Part shown: positions 50,850 to 61,984 of the stretch, piece by piece
Position numbering within the stretch: position 1 is the first letter of the stretch
How the letters are laid out: each line of letters begins with the position of its first letter
Notes under the pieces: model-generated
What the model saw: only the letters and a program-made list of their open reading frames with translations
Told to the model about the DNA's origin: nothing
Database searches by the model: none
Origin: Pelagibacteraceae bacterium AG-325-E08
Lineage (GTDB): Bacteria > Pseudomonadota > Alphaproteobacteria > Pelagibacterales > Pelagibacteraceae
DNA length: 64,000 bases
Assembly: GCA_003282985.1 (NCBI GenBank)
Contig: QBYE01000001.1
Coordinates: 62,001 to 126,000 of the forward strand
Reading direction: 5' to 3'
Position numbers and translations under genes: made by a program

Positions 50850-51131
50850 GTATAAATAGTTGATTTCTTTGTTTTATTTAAATCATATTAGATATTTTTA
50901 ATATTTAATAATTTACATTGTAAAACACCATTTTTATCAACATTATTAAAACTGTGTATAATAATTTAAGTAATTTTGATCAAATTGTTAATAGGCTACA
51001 ATATTGCTTATATATTTAATAAATTTTAAGCTCTAAATGTTAATAAAAAGTTTATAAAATGTTAAAAAAAACTAATTACCGTTATTCACAAGTTATACTA
51101 CAAATACTATTAATTATATTTAATTATTAAT
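50850..51131. other. Putative chromosomal replication origin (oriC)
   Basis: 282-bp very AT-rich intergenic region between the dnaQ/coaE/aroE/maf/PSRP block and hemE. DnaA boxes TTATACACA (minus, 50953-50961) and TTATTCACA (plus, 51082-51090) are perfect matches; TTATCAACA (50934-50942) and TGTTAATAA (51038-51046) are near matches. Genes diverge from it. Confidence 0.78.
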
Positions 51132-52133
51132 ATGTCAGACATTAATGAAGTTATTAAAAATAAAAAAACAAACATAAATCCTATATGGATTATGAGGCAG
51201 GCTGGGAGGTATCTTCCAGAATTCCGAGATATTAGAAAAAAAAATACTGATTTTATTAAATTATGTTTAAACCATGAATTATCAGCTGAAATAACATTAC
51301 AACCCTTAAAAAGATTTGAACTAGACGCAGCTATAATTTTTTCAGACATTTTAATGGTTCCTTATGGCTTGAATCAAAAAGTTGAATTTAAAAAGAATTT
51401 TGGTCCAATCTTAGGAGAAATAAATTTACAAGAAATATCAAATTTCAACGAAAAAGATTTTACTCAAAAACTTAAGCCAATTTATATGGCGTTAGACTTA
51501 GTTAAAAAAAATGATTTAACGCAAAACAAAAGTACGATAGGTTTTGTGGGTGCACCATGGACTCTACTAGTTTACTTAATTAATAGAAAATCACCAAAAC
51601 AAAAATTAATCAGTAATTTTTTTCAAAATTCCCACTCGATAGAAAAAATATTGTCCGTCTTAGATAAATTTCTTAAAATTCATATTAAGAACCAAATTGA
51701 TAATGGTGCTGAAATAATACAAATATTTGATAGTTGGGCAGGTCTATTAGAAACGAAGGACTTGCCAAAATACGTCTATTCCCCAACTTTATCACTAGTA
51801 GAATATGTTAAGTCCCAAAATATTCCTGTTATATGTTTTCCAAGAGGCATTAAAGATTATAAAATTTATTGTGACAATGTAAAACCTGATGCTGTTTGTA
51901 TAGACTATGAAACTGATCCAATTCAAATAAGGAAGAATATTACTATACCTGTACAAGGTGGTATGGATCCCAAGGTATTGCTGTCTGACAAAGAAAATTT
52001 AAAAAAAGAAACAAGAAAATATTTAGATATATTTAAAGATCATCCATACATTTTTAATTTAGGGCACGGGGTCTTGCCCGAAACCGATCCAAATATGATG
52101 GATTATCTTGTAAAGATGGTAAAAGACTATTAA
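51132..52133 (+). CDS. hemE: Uroporphyrinogen decarboxylase
   Basis: PIWIMRQAGRYLPEFRDIR, FSDILMVPYGL, LGHGVLPETDP. Confidence 0.97.
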   Translation: MSDINEVIKNKKTNINPIWIMRQAGRYLPEFRDIRKKNTDFIKLCLNHELSAEITLQPLKRFELDAAIIFSDILMVPYGLNQKVEFKKNFGPILGEINLQEISNFNEKDFTQKLKPIYMALDLVKKNDLTQNKSTIGFVGAPWTLLVYLINRKSPKQKLISNFFQNSHSIEKILSVLDKFLKIHIKNQIDNGAEIIQIFDSWAGLLETKDLPKYVYSPTLSLVEYVKSQNIPVICFPRGIKDYKIYCDNVKPDAVCIDYETDPIQIRKNITIPVQGGMDPKVLLSDKENLKKETRKYLDIFKDHPYIFNLGHGVLPETDPNMMDYLVKMVKDY

Positions 52134-53131
52134 TGGATAAAAATTTTGAGCATCCCCCGATTAGATTTGGCAAAACTGGAGCATTAATTGTAAACTTAGG
52201 AACTCCGGATTCGACAAGTTGGTTTGATATTAGAAAATATTTGAAAGAATTTCTTTCTGATAGGCGTGTTATTGAGGTTAATCCCCTAATCTGGCAATTG
52301 ATTCTAAATGTTTTCATTTTAAATTTAAGACCCTCTAAAACGGCCAAAGCTTATAAAGAAATATGGATGAAAAATGAAAATATTTCACCCCTGTTATATT
52401 ATACACAGAAACAAAAAGATAAAATTTCTAACTTAATTTCTTCAGAAAATCTAATTGTCGATTTTGCAATGCGTTATGGCAATCCCAGTATTAAAAGTAA
52501 AATTGATAAATTACATCAACAAGGATGTGAAAACTTAATTATTTTGCCTCTATATCCTCAGTATGCTGCTGCTACTACCGCCACTGTTTGTGATGAAGTT
52601 TATAGATCATTAATGGATATGAGATGGCAACCATCCTTAAAGATTATCCCACATTACGAGTCTGATCCATTATATATTGACGCTTTAGTAAATTCTATAA
52701 ATAAAAAAATTAATGAAATTAATTGGAAACCAGATTTAATACTTGCATCATATCATGGTATTCCAAAAAAATATTTTGATAAAGGAGATCCTTATCATTG
52801 CTATTGTCATAAAACTACAAGGTTAGTCTCAGAAAAATTTAACTCAATAGAAATAAAAACTACGTTTCAATCAAGATTTGGACCTCAAGAGTGGCTACAA
52901 CCTTATACTGATAAAACTCTTGAAAATTTACCCAAAGAAGGAAAAAAGAATGTGCTAGCAATATGCCCAGGCTTTTCTTCTGATTGTGTAGAAACACTAG
53001 AAGAAATACTAATTCAAGGTAAGGAAAGTTTTATAAATTCAGGTGGTGAAAATTTTGATATGATCCCATGTTTAAATGATAATGATGATCACATTATTTT
53101 ATTAAAATCCTTAATACAAAAAAGCATTTAG
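52133..53131 (+). CDS. hemH: Ferrochelatase
   Basis: GALIVNLGTPDS, LPLYPQYAAATTATV, SYHGIPKKY, CPGFSSDCVETLEEI. Confidence 0.97.
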   Translation: MDKNFEHPPIRFGKTGALIVNLGTPDSTSWFDIRKYLKEFLSDRRVIEVNPLIWQLILNVFILNLRPSKTAKAYKEIWMKNENISPLLYYTQKQKDKISNLISSENLIVDFAMRYGNPSIKSKIDKLHQQGCENLIILPLYPQYAAATTATVCDEVYRSLMDMRWQPSLKIIPHYESDPLYIDALVNSINKKINEINWKPDLILASYHGIPKKYFDKGDPYHCYCHKTTRLVSEKFNSIEIKTTFQSRFGPQEWLQPYTDKTLENLPKEGKKNVLAICPGFSSDCVETLEEILIQGKESFINSGGENFDMIPCLNDNDDHIILLKSLIQKSI

Positions 53132-53134
53132 TTT

Positions 53135-53569
53135 ATGAATACTTATCTTCTTTTTAAATCTCTCCATTTAATATCAGTTATTTCTTGGATGGCTGGCTTA
53201 TTATATTTACCGAGAATTTTTGTTTATCATGCCCAAAACAACTCCGAGCCAATTATATCAGAAGTATTTAAAATTATGGAAAAAAAATTATTTTTTTACA
53301 TTATGACCCCTGCTATGATTTTATCTTGGTTATTTGGATTACTACTAATCCATGAAATTGGTTTTGAGCAATTAGGACAAATTTGGATGATTTTGAAACT
53401 AGTTTTTGTTGTTTTGCTAACAATTTATCATCTTTATTTAGGAAGTATCCTTAATCAATTTAAGCTAAATCTTAATGAGCATTCACATAAATTTTTTCGA
53501 TACATTAACGAAATTCCAACAATATTACTGATTTTAATCATATTTGTAGTAGTTTTTAAGCCTATCTAG
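53135..53569 (+). CDS. hemJ: HemJ-type protoporphyrinogen oxidase
   Basis: LFKSLHLISVISWMAGLLYLPRIFVYHA; follows hemH. Confidence 0.92.
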   Translation: MNTYLLFKSLHLISVISWMAGLLYLPRIFVYHAQNNSEPIISEVFKIMEKKLFFYIMTPAMILSWLFGLLLIHEIGFEQLGQIWMILKLVFVVLLTIYHLYLGSILNQFKLNLNEHSHKFFRYINEIPTILLILIIFVVVFKPI

Positions 53570-53633
53570 GGTTGAATAATATTAAATAGTATATATATTC
53601 ATTCTACTTATTAAGTCCTTAATAATTTTAATC

Positions 53634-54902
53634 ATGAACATTCAAGAACTAAAACTTAAATCATCTGAGCAACTGATTACCCAAGCCGAAGAGCTTGGAA
53701 TTGAAAATGCTAGTACCCTTAGAAAGCAAGAGATTCTTTTTGCTATCTTAAAAAAGGTAGCTGAAAAAGAAGAAATTACAGGTGCTGGAGTACTTCAATT
53801 ATTACAGGATGGTTTTGGTTTTCTGAGAGCAATGGAATCAAACTATCTTCCAGGTCCTGATGATATATATGTTAGCCCAAGTCAGATTAGAAAATTTGGT
53901 TTAAGAACAGGTGATACTGTTGAAGGTCCAGTTAGAGCCCCTAAAGAAGGTGAAAGATATTTTGCATTACTTCAAGTAAGTAAAATTAACTTTGAAGAAC
54001 CAGATAAATCTAGACATAAAATAGCATTCGACAATTTAACACCACTTTATCCAGATAAACAATTAGTTATGGAAGTAGAAATGGTTAAAACAGAAAAAAA
54101 ACCAGACTTAACACCACGATTAATTGATCTAGTAAGTCCCATAGGTAAAGGACAAAGATCAATTATTATTTCACCTCCTAAAGCTGGTAAAACAATGATT
54201 TTACAAAGTATTGCAAATTCCATAGCTAAAAATTATCCAGAATGCTACCTAATCGTATTATTGATAGACGAACGACCAGAGGAAGTAACAGACATGCAAA
54301 GAACAGTTAAAGGTGAAGTTATAAGCTCCACTTTTGACGAACCAGCGCAACGTCATGTGGCTGTAGCAGAGATGGTAATCGAAAAAGCCAAAAGATTAAC
54401 TGAGCATAAAAAAGATGTAGTTATTTTATTAGACTCAATTACAAGATTAGGAAGAGCATATAATGCAGTAATTCCAAGCTCTGGTAAAGTTTTGACAGGT
54501 GGGGTTGATGCGAACGCCCTTCAAAGACCAAAAAGATTTTTTGGTGCAGCAAGAAATATTGAAGAAGGAGGTTCTTTAACTATAATTTCTACTGCTCTTA
54601 TTGATACTGGAAGTAGAATGGATGAGGTTATTTTTGAAGAGTTCAAAGGAACAGGAAATAGTGAAACAGTCTTAGACAGAAAAATTGCTGATAAAAGAAT
54701 TTATCCAGCTATTGATATTACAAAATCAGGCACTAGAAGAGAAGAGTTGTTATTTGACAAAAATGATTTACAAAAAATGAATGTGCTAAGAAGAATAATC
54801 GCACCAATGGGAACAATGGATGCTATAGAATTTATAAATTCTAAATTAAAGGACACCAAAAATAATGCTGAGTTCTTTAATTCAATGAACAAACCAGCAT
54901 AA
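53634..54902 (+). CDS. rho: Transcription termination factor Rho
   Basis: [64 protein letters not shown]. Confidence 0.98.
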   Translation: MNIQELKLKSSEQLITQAEELGIENASTLRKQEILFAILKKVAEKEEITGAGVLQLLQDGFGFLRAMESNYLPGPDDIYVSPSQIRKFGLRTGDTVEGPVRAPKEGERYFALLQVSKINFEEPDKSRHKIAFDNLTPLYPDKQLVMEVEMVKTEKKPDLTPRLIDLVSPIGKGQRSIIISPPKAGKTMILQSIANSIAKNYPECYLIVLLIDERPEEVTDMQRTVKGEVISSTFDEPAQRHVAVAEMVIEKAKRLTEHKKDVVILLDSITRLGRAYNAVIPSSGKVLTGGVDANALQRPKRFFGAARNIEEGGSLTIISTALIDTGSRMDEVIFEEFKGTGNSETVLDRKIADKRIYPAIDITKSGTRREELLFDKNDLQKMNVLRRIIAPMGTMDAIEFINSKLKDTKNNAEFFNSMNKPA

Positions 54903-54943
54903 TTAAGTTTTCCAATATATCAGAATAAAAGTTATAATATTTT

Positions 54944-56275
54944 ATGACTATTTACGCTTTATCAACTGGTCCAGGTGTGTCTGGTGTTGCAATTGTTCGA
55001 ATTTCAGGTCCAGAGGCTTCTAATGTAATTAAATTATTAACAAAGAGTAAAATTCCTGTACCAAGAATGGCAACCCTAAGAAAAATAAAGAATATCAACA
55101 CTTCTGAGCTTATTGATGAGGGCATAATAATCTGGTTTCCTGGGCCTGAGAGCTATACAGGAGAGGATATGGCAGAAATTCATATCCATGGCGGCAAGGC
55201 TGTGATTTTAGCACTTCAAAATGAGATATCTAAAATAAAAGATTGTCGGTTAGCTGAGCCAGGTGAGTTTACAAAGATTGCCTTTCAAAATGGAAAGATA
55301 AATTTACTCAAAGCCGAGAGTATTGCTGATTTGATCTCAGCAGAAACTGAAATCCAAAGATTACAAGCTATTAAGATTATGAGAGGAAAATCTTCTGCTA
55401 AATTTAATGAACTTCGAGAAAAGTTGTTGAAACTTTTATCATTTGTTGAAGCTAAGATAGATTTCCCCGAGGAAGATTTACCTGAAGAAAATTTAAAACA
55501 AATTAAAAAAGATTCCTCGGATGTATTAAATGAGATTAATAAAATTCAAAATGATCAAAAAGTTGGTGAGATAATTCGTGAAGGTTTTAAAATTGCAATA
55601 GTAGGACCAACCAATGCAGGTAAGTCCAGTTTATTGAACAATTTATCAAACAGAGAAGTTGCCATTGTTTCTGAAATTGCTGGTACTACTCGAGATGTTA
55701 TAGAGACACACTTAAACATAGATGGGTACCCGGTTATTGTTTCAGACACCGCGGGCATAAGAGACTCACAAGATGAAATTGAAAAAAAAGGTATAAAGTT
55801 ATCTCTTAAAAAGGCCGAAAATGCTGACTTAAAATTAGTAGTAGTTGATGCTAAAAACATTGATTTAAGCGGTTTTTTGAACGATTTACTAAAAAAAGAT
55901 GCAATTTTAGTTGTTAATAAATCAGATCTACTCAAAGAAAAATTAGATCCGAAAATTGTTAAGCTTAATCATGTTTTAATTTCATTAAAAAATAATTTAA
56001 ATATAGATGTGTTAATCTCAAAAATTAAAAACAATCTAAAAAATAAATTTATAATTGAAGAAGATATTTTAATTACCAGAGAAAGACATAGACAACATCT
56101 TGCTCAGTGCGGAAATCATTTGAAAAATTTTTTGGATAAAAATGATAAAAAGGATTTTGACAAAGGAGCTGAGGATTTAAGATTAGCAACTAGACATTTG
56201 GGCATGATTGTTGGAAAAGTCGATGTAGAGGAGATATTAGGTAGTATTTTCAACGATTTTTGCATTGGGAAATAA
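54944..56275 (+). CDS. mnmE: tRNA modification GTPase MnmE
   Basis: IYALSTGPGVSGVAIVRISG, GPTNAGKSSLLN, C-terminal FCIGK. Confidence 0.97.
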   Translation: MTIYALSTGPGVSGVAIVRISGPEASNVIKLLTKSKIPVPRMATLRKIKNINTSELIDEGIIIWFPGPESYTGEDMAEIHIHGGKAVILALQNEISKIKDCRLAEPGEFTKIAFQNGKINLLKAESIADLISAETEIQRLQAIKIMRGKSSAKFNELREKLLKLLSFVEAKIDFPEEDLPEENLKQIKKDSSDVLNEINKIQNDQKVGEIIREGFKIAIVGPTNAGKSSLLNNLSNREVAIVSEIAGTTRDVIETHLNIDGYPVIVSDTAGIRDSQDEIEKKGIKLSLKKAENADLKLVVVDAKNIDLSGFLNDLLKKDAILVVNKSDLLKEKLDPKIVKLNHVLISLKNNLNIDVLISKIKNNLKNKFIIEEDILITRERHRQHLAQCGNHLKNFLDKNDKKDFDKGAEDLRLATRHLGMIVGKVDVEEILGSIFNDFCIGK

Positions 56276-56391
56276 TAGCAATTTTGCTGTATTTTTGGCC
56301 ATTTTTTTACGATTTTCGTTGATAAATAATGCTTATTCAAGAAAAATAACTGAAATCTTGTAAATATTTTAATCGAATATAAATTTACCTC

Positions 56392-58263
56392 ATGAAAAAA
56401 GATTTATCTTTTGATGTGGTAGTGATTGGTGGTGGCCATGCTGGTTGCGAGGCAGCAGCAGCTTCTGCACGTCTTGGAATTAATACTGCCCTTTTTACTC
56501 ACAATAAAGATACCATAGGTGAAATGTCATGTAATCCTGCTATTGGAGGTTTAGGAAAAGGACATTTGGTAAGAGAAATAGATGCTCTAGATGGTGTTAT
56601 GGGTGAAATAGCAGATAAGTCTGGTATACAGTTTAGACTACTAAATAGGAGCAGAGGGCCAGCAGTAAGAGGACCAAGAACACAATCTGATAGATCATTA
56701 TATCGTAAATTTATGCAAGAAAAACTTGCAAACTACTGTAATTTAAGCATTTTTTCTGATCCTGTTATTAAGTTTATTTTTGAGAATAATGAAATAAATG
56801 GATTTATTACGCAAAAAGGCAATAAAGTAAGTTGTAGTAAGTTAATCTTAACAACGGGCACATTTTTAAATGGATTGATACATATTGGTGATGAGAAAAC
56901 ACCCGCTGGTCGATTCAATGAAAAACCTAGCACAGGTTTAACTGAACAGTTGGGGAGATATAATTTTAAGATCGGTAGATTGAAAACAGGTACACCTCCA
57001 AGGTTAGACTCTAGAACTATTAATTTTACAAATTTAGAAAAACAATCCGCTGACAATGATCCTTATTTTTTTTCTTTCCTGACTAGGAAAAACTTCAACA
57101 AGCAAGTATCCTGTTCAATGACCTATACTAATGAAAAGGTTCACAAGATTATTGAAAAGAATTTATCTAGAAGTGCAATGTACTCTGGTAACATACAAGG
57201 TGTTGGACCAAGATATTGTCCTTCAATAGAGGATAAAGTTGTAAAATTTGCAGATAAGACTAGGCACCAGATATTTCTAGAGCCAGAGGGTCTAAATGAT
57301 CATACAATTTATCCAAATGGTATATCAACATCTCTACCTGAAGTTGTACAGCATGAAATACTTAACAATATCAATGGTTTAGAAAATGTTAAAATAATTA
57401 GACCAGGATATGCTATAGAATATGACTATATTGACCCTAGAGAGCTTTTTTTGACATTGGAGACCAAAAAAATAAAGAATTTATATCTTGCAGGACAAAT
57501 TAATGGAACCACAGGATATGAGGAGGCAGCTGCTCAAGGTCTTGTAGCTGGGATTAATGCTGCTCTTTCTCTCAAAAATATGGAACCTTTTATTTTGGAT
57601 CGATCTGATGCCTATATTGGAGTGATGATTGATGATCTAGTGACCAAAGGTGTTGCAGAGCCATATAGGATGTTTACATCTAGAGCTGAATACAGGTTAA
57701 CTCTTAGGTCTGATAATGCAGATTTGAGACTAAGTCATAAAGGAATAAAGATTGGATTGATTTCAAAGTTAAGAAAGGAGTTATTTGAGGATAAATTTGA
57801 AAAATTGAGCAAAATCTCAATGCAAATGGTAAATTTGAGTATTTCTCCATCTAAAGCAGAAAAATTTGGTATTAAAATAGCTAAAGATGGTGTTTTTAGA
57901 TCTGCTGAAGAAATTTTGACACAAAAAGATGTAAACATGAGAAAAATTAGAGAGATCTGGCCAGAAACTTTAAACCATGGGTCTGAAATAGATCAACAAA
58001 TTGAAATTAATTCACATTATAGAGGTTATTTAAAAAAGCAAAAGGCAGATATTCTCGCGTTTAAAAGAGATGAAAATCTGTCAATTCCAGACAATATCGA
58101 CTATGATCAATTTTCTGGTCTTTCTAACGAAGTTAAGGCTAAATTTAAGGAAATAAGGCCCAAAACACTGGGTCAAGCACTAAGGATTGATGGAATTACA
58201 CCTGCAGCCGTATATATTTTGTTGTCACATGTCAAAAGAAGGTCTATTAAGCATATAGCTTAA
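56392..58263 (+). CDS. mnmG: tRNA uridine-5-carboxymethylaminomethyl modification enzyme MnmG
   Basis: [43 protein letters not shown]. Confidence 0.98.
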   Translation: MKKDLSFDVVVIGGGHAGCEAAAASARLGINTALFTHNKDTIGEMSCNPAIGGLGKGHLVREIDALDGVMGEIADKSGIQFRLLNRSRGPAVRGPRTQSDRSLYRKFMQEKLANYCNLSIFSDPVIKFIFENNEINGFITQKGNKVSCSKLILTTGTFLNGLIHIGDEKTPAGRFNEKPSTGLTEQLGRYNFKIGRLKTGTPPRLDSRTINFTNLEKQSADNDPYFFSFLTRKNFNKQVSCSMTYTNEKVHKIIEKNLSRSAMYSGNIQGVGPRYCPSIEDKVVKFADKTRHQIFLEPEGLNDHTIYPNGISTSLPEVVQHEILNNINGLENVKIIRPGYAIEYDYIDPRELFLTLETKKIKNLYLAGQINGTTGYEEAAAQGLVAGINAALSLKNMEPFILDRSDAYIGVMIDDLVTKGVAEPYRMFTSRAEYRLTLRSDNADLRLSHKGIKIGLISKLRKELFEDKFEKLSKISMQMVNLSISPSKAEKFGIKIAKDGVFRSAEEILTQKDVNMRKIREIWPETLNHGSEIDQQIEINSHYRGYLKKQKADILAFKRDENLSIPDNIDYDQFSGLSNEVKAKFKEIRPKTLGQALRIDGITPAAVYILLSHVKRRSIKHIA

Positions 58264-58907
58264 TGGATAACGAAATTTTAAATTCTTACTCTAAAATTCC
58301 CAATCTAAATGTTTCACGTGAAACTTGTAATGACCTTGAGAGCTTAATTTGGATGATCCAAGAAAAAAATAAGGAAATAAACATTATTAGTAAAAAAACT
58401 GATGAAAAATGGTCCATCAGGGAGCGCCATATACTTGATTCTGCACAAATCATTGATTTTGTTGATTTAAATTGTAATACAACCTGTGATTTAGGTACTG
58501 GGGGAGGTATGCCTGGATTAATAGTAGCGATAGCAATGAAAAAAATAAAAAATACAATGAAAATAAATCTTTATGAAAAAAGCCATAATAAGTGCATTTT
58601 TTTAAAAGAAGTGTCAAAAAAATTGAATTTGAACACAGAGATAATTCACAAAGATATTTTTACAGTTAAAAATATTGAAACTGGAACAATAATGTCAAGA
58701 GCCTTTAAACCTATGCCGGTAATTCTCAATTTGGTTAGAGAAAATTTTAAGAAATATAAAAATATAATTTTTTTTATGGGCAGTAGTGGAAAAAAAATTT
58801 TAAATGAAACATTAAAAGAATGGGATTTAGATTACGAAGTAAAAAAAAGTTTAACTAATGATGAGTCATTTATATTAAATATACAAAAGATTAGAAAAAA
58901 AATTTAA
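58263..58907 (+). CDS. rsmG: 16S rRNA (guanine527-N7)-methyltransferase
   Basis: ERHILDSAQIIDF, CDLGTGGGMPGLIVAIA; between mnmG and parA. Confidence 0.95.
   Translation: MDNEILNSYSKIPNLNVSRETCNDLESLIWMIQEKNKEINIISKKTDEKWSIRERHILDSAQIIDFVDLNCNTTCDLGTGGGMPGLIVAIAMKKIKNTMKINLYEKSHNKCIFLKEVSKKLNLNTEIIHKDIFTVKNIETGTIMSRAFKPMPVILNLVRENFKKYKNIIFFMGSSGKKILNETLKEWDLDYEVKKSLTNDESFILNIQKIRKKI
58310..58325. promoter_or_regulatory. parS: parS-type ParB binding site
   Basis: TGTTTCACGTGAAACT, 15 of 16 matching the TGTTTCACGTGAAACA consensus, inside the 5' part of rsmG just upstream of parAB. Confidence 0.88.
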
Positions 58908-59701
58908 TGAAAATAATTTCAATAATAAATCAAAAGGGTGGGGTTGGAAAAACAACAACAGTGATCAACCTAGCTTCAGCTTTATCTCAACAAGGTAAAA
59001 AAATTTTAGTAATTGATCTTGATCCACAAGGAAATGCCACAACAGGGTTAGGACTTTCTAATGTAGAGCAGTCTAATCAAACTATTTATGGAATTTTAAA
59101 TGGAACAATGTCAATTTCTAATGTGATTAAGAAAACTAAGTTCCAAAATTTAGATTTGATTACTTCGAATGTAGATTTATCTGGATTGGAAGTTGAAACA
59201 GCTGGTGATAATGATAGAGCCTTTATTTTGAAGAGTAAATTAACCTCATATTTGAATGATTCTAGAGCTTTGTATGACTATATCCTCATAGACTGTCCTC
59301 CTTCACTAAGTTTATTGACAGTAATGGCTCTAGTATCTTCTAATTCTTTATTGGTACCACTCCAAACTGAATTTTTTGCTTTAGAGGGTTTAACTCAGCT
59401 TATGAAAACAATAGAACGTATAAAAGTCAACTTAAACCCAGAATTAGAAATTCAGGGAATCCTTTTAACAATGTATGATAGAAGAAATAAGCTTTCGTCT
59501 CAAGTCGAACAAGAAGCAAGAGATTATTTTAAAGACAAAGTTTATCAAACAGTTATTCCTAGGAATGTAAGGCTATCCGAAGCCCCATCTCATGGTATGC
59601 CAGTTTTAATTTATGATAAAAATTGCCCTGGAAGTAAATCATATTACAGTTTCACGGATGAATTCATTAACCAAGAAAATAAAATAGGGAGTGCTGCATA
59701 A
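58907..59701 (+). CDS. parA: Chromosome partitioning ATPase ParA
   Basis: ISIINQKGGVGKTTTVINLASAL, VIDLDPQGNATTGLG. Confidence 0.97.
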   Translation: MKIISIINQKGGVGKTTTVINLASALSQQGKKILVIDLDPQGNATTGLGLSNVEQSNQTIYGILNGTMSISNVIKKTKFQNLDLITSNVDLSGLEVETAGDNDRAFILKSKLTSYLNDSRALYDYILIDCPPSLSLLTVMALVSSNSLLVPLQTEFFALEGLTQLMKTIERIKVNLNPELEIQGILLTMYDRRNKLSSQVEQEARDYFKDKVYQTVIPRNVRLSEAPSHGMPVLIYDKNCPGSKSYYSFTDEFINQENKIGSAA

Positions 59702-60543
59702 TGAATACAATTAAAAAAGGACTAGGAAGAGGATTATCATCATTGATTGGAGAAACGAAAGTAGAAACAAAAACAAACAAGTTATTATTAAGTGAAATAA
59801 TCCCAAACAAATATCAACCTAGAAAAAATTTTGATGCAGCAAACCTAGAAGACCTTACAAATTCCATTAAAGAAAGAGGTGTAATCCAACCAATTATTGT
59901 AAGGAAATCCGATACAGATAATTCAAAATATGAAATTATTGCTGGTGAAAGAAGATGGCTAGCTGCAAGTAAAGCAGGTCTACATGATATTCCAGTTGTT
60001 TTAACTGAAGCGGATGATTTGAAATCTCTAGAATTTGCAATAGTTGAGAATGTGCAAAGACATGATTTAAACCCCCTTGAAGAAGCCCAGGGATATAAAA
60101 GATTAATAGACGAATTCTCATATGATCAAGAGAAAGTATCAAAGTTTATTGGAAAAAGTAGAAGCTATATAACAAATGCACTTCGATTATTAACCTTACC
60201 AATTGAAGTATTGAAATTTATTGAAGAAAAAAAAATTAGTGCAGGACATGCTAAAGTTTTAGTTGGATTAGATAATGCTTATTTTATAGCTAATAAAATT
60301 ATTGAAAAAAAACTTTCTGTGAGACAATCTGAAAATTTTGTTAAAATTTTTAGAAATAAAAAATCTTCATTTGTGAAATCATTAGATCCAAATATTCAAA
60401 GTCTTGAAGCTTCTATATCTGATAAAATTGGTTTAAATGTTTCAATTAAGAATAGCAAAAATAACAAAGGATCAATAACATTTGCTTATCACGATATTGA
60501 TCAATTAAATAAAATAATCGATATAATTAAATCTAATTACTAG
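59701..60543 (+). CDS. parB: Chromosome partitioning protein ParB
   Basis: KGLGRGLSSLIGE, IIAGERRWLAASKAGL, ENVQRHDLNPLEEAQGYKRL. Confidence 0.97.
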   Translation: MNTIKKGLGRGLSSLIGETKVETKTNKLLLSEIIPNKYQPRKNFDAANLEDLTNSIKERGVIQPIIVRKSDTDNSKYEIIAGERRWLAASKAGLHDIPVVLTEADDLKSLEFAIVENVQRHDLNPLEEAQGYKRLIDEFSYDQEKVSKFIGKSRSYITNALRLLTLPIEVLKFIEEKKISAGHAKVLVGLDNAYFIANKIIEKKLSVRQSENFVKIFRNKKSSFVKSLDPNIQSLEASISDKIGLNVSIKNSKNNKGSITFAYHDIDQLNKIIDIIKSNY

Positions 60544-61528
60544 TTTCAGAATATCCTTGGGCAAGAATAAAGTCTGTAACTATTAGAATTGAATTCTTAT
60601 AATCTTTCTTAACTTGCAGTTCTATATTGTTGATAAGATAAATGAGGTCCTTTATCTTTTCAGGTTTCCATTTATTAAGCTGCGCTCTTACAATATCTTT
60701 TTCCTTCCAAAAGATAGGAGGTTTAGCTGAGTTAATTGTTTTATTAATATCTCTATTTTTGTCATATTCTATAGATAAACCTAGAATTTTTTTTGCTTTC
60801 AATAAAAATGTTCTTAAAATTATTATGCAGTCTTCATTTGAAAAATTATTTTCATTTAAGATATTTATGGTTTTATTTGTGTTCTTAGCTAAACAATTAT
60901 CTATCAATTCATAAAAAGTATGATTTTCACTCAAATTTATCAACTTTAAAATTTCTTCCCTAGAAATACTTTTCTTTCTTGTTAAGTAAATTTTAATCTT
61001 TTCTAATTCATTTTCTAGATTAAGCCTATCTCCACCACATTTATCAACAATTAAGTTTATATTCTGCTGAGATATTGAAATTTTTATTTTTTTAAAAAAA
61101 GTTATCGCTAAATTTGAAAGTATCTCATTTGTATCGGGGTAGGTAGCTATACAGGCTAGATTTTTTTCTTTTTCAAATAATTTTCTAAGTTTAGATTTTT
61201 TTTCTAACACATTTGCATTGATTATAATCCTAATATCATCAATGTTTCGTTCTATTAAATTTATGATAATTTCATAAATTTTATCCGTACTGCGATTTAT
61301 TACTATACTTTTTTCATTCTCAAATAATGAATTAGATAAAATACTTTCAAAAAAAATATCTTTGTTTTCCAATATTTCTTTTTCGTCGTATTTAATAACA
61401 TTGTTATTATCACTTTTCTCCAAAAGTTGTTTTATGTGCTGATTTTTTAATCCTTCATTTTTACCATAAAATAAGAACAATTTTAAATTGTTGTTTATTT
61501 TATTCAATTCGTAAGGTTTAACTATCAT
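60533..61528 (-). CDS. holA: DNA polymerase III delta subunit
   Basis: FLFYGKNEGLKNQHIKQLL...LACIATYPDTNE...CGGDRLNLENELEKIKIYL. Confidence 0.88.
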   Translation of the reverse strand: MIVKPYELNKINNNLKLFLFYGKNEGLKNQHIKQLLEKSDNNNVIKYDEKEILENKDIFFESILSNSLFENEKSIVINRSTDKIYEIIINLIERNIDDIRIIINANVLEKKSKLRKLFEKEKNLACIATYPDTNEILSNLAITFFKKIKISISQQNINLIVDKCGGDRLNLENELEKIKIYLTRKKSISREEILKLINLSENHTFYELIDNCLAKNTNKTINILNENNFSNEDCIIILRTFLLKAKKILGLSIEYDKNRDINKTINSAKPPIFWKEKDIVRAQLNKWKPEKIKDLIYLINNIELQVKKDYKNSILIVTDFILAQGYSETSN

Positions 61529-61983
61529 TCTATAATTGACAATCTCAGGATTAATTTTTGAGATATAGAAGATGCCAGATTACTTTTAATAGTTTGTTCA
61601 TAAGATTTTTCTTCATAACTATCTGAGATCTTTTGATAGTTAAATTTTTCTTCAACTACTAACTGTTCTATAATTTCATTTTTATTGATTTCAAATTTAG
61701 TAATGGCCATAGCTTGATAATCAGTTGTTGAACCAAGAGTATTCTTAGCCAAAATTTTTCTTGAATATTCACTGTTAATTTTAATATTAATTATCTCAAC
61801 TGAATTCTTTCGACTGTTTCTTTTAAGATTTTCTACAATATATTTGTTTAATTTTTTATCTCCCGAAAGATCAGTTATAATAATTCGATAATTTGATTTA
61901 TTAGAACTAGAATAAATTGGCTTATATTCACAACTTGATACAAAATTTAATATAAAAAAAAGCGTTAAAATTTTTTTAAACAT
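61525..61983 (-). CDS. lptE: LPS assembly lipoprotein LptE-like
   Basis: Lipobox-like FVSSCEYKPIYSS; between holA and leuS (conserved order leuS-lptE-holA). Confidence 0.82.
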   Translation of the reverse strand: MFKKILTLFFILNFVSSCEYKPIYSSSNKSNYRIIITDLSGDKKLNKYIVENLKRNSRKNSVEIINIKINSEYSRKILAKNTLGSTTDYQAMAITKFEINKNEIIEQLVVEEKFNYQKISDSYEEKSYEQTIKSNLASSISQKLILRLSIIE

Positions 61984-61984
61984 T

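Noticed and set aside
50994-51060. Possible CtrA-type sites such as TTAATAAATTTTAA within the origin region
   Set aside because: TTAA half-sites are expected by chance at this AT content and the spacing is N6, not the canonical N7.
56276-56391. mnmE-mnmG gap as an alternative oriC (gidA-type location)
   Set aside because: Contains only weak DnaA-like strings (GTTGATAAA, TTATTCAAG). The hemE-side intergenic region has perfect boxes and matches the alphaproteobacterial location.
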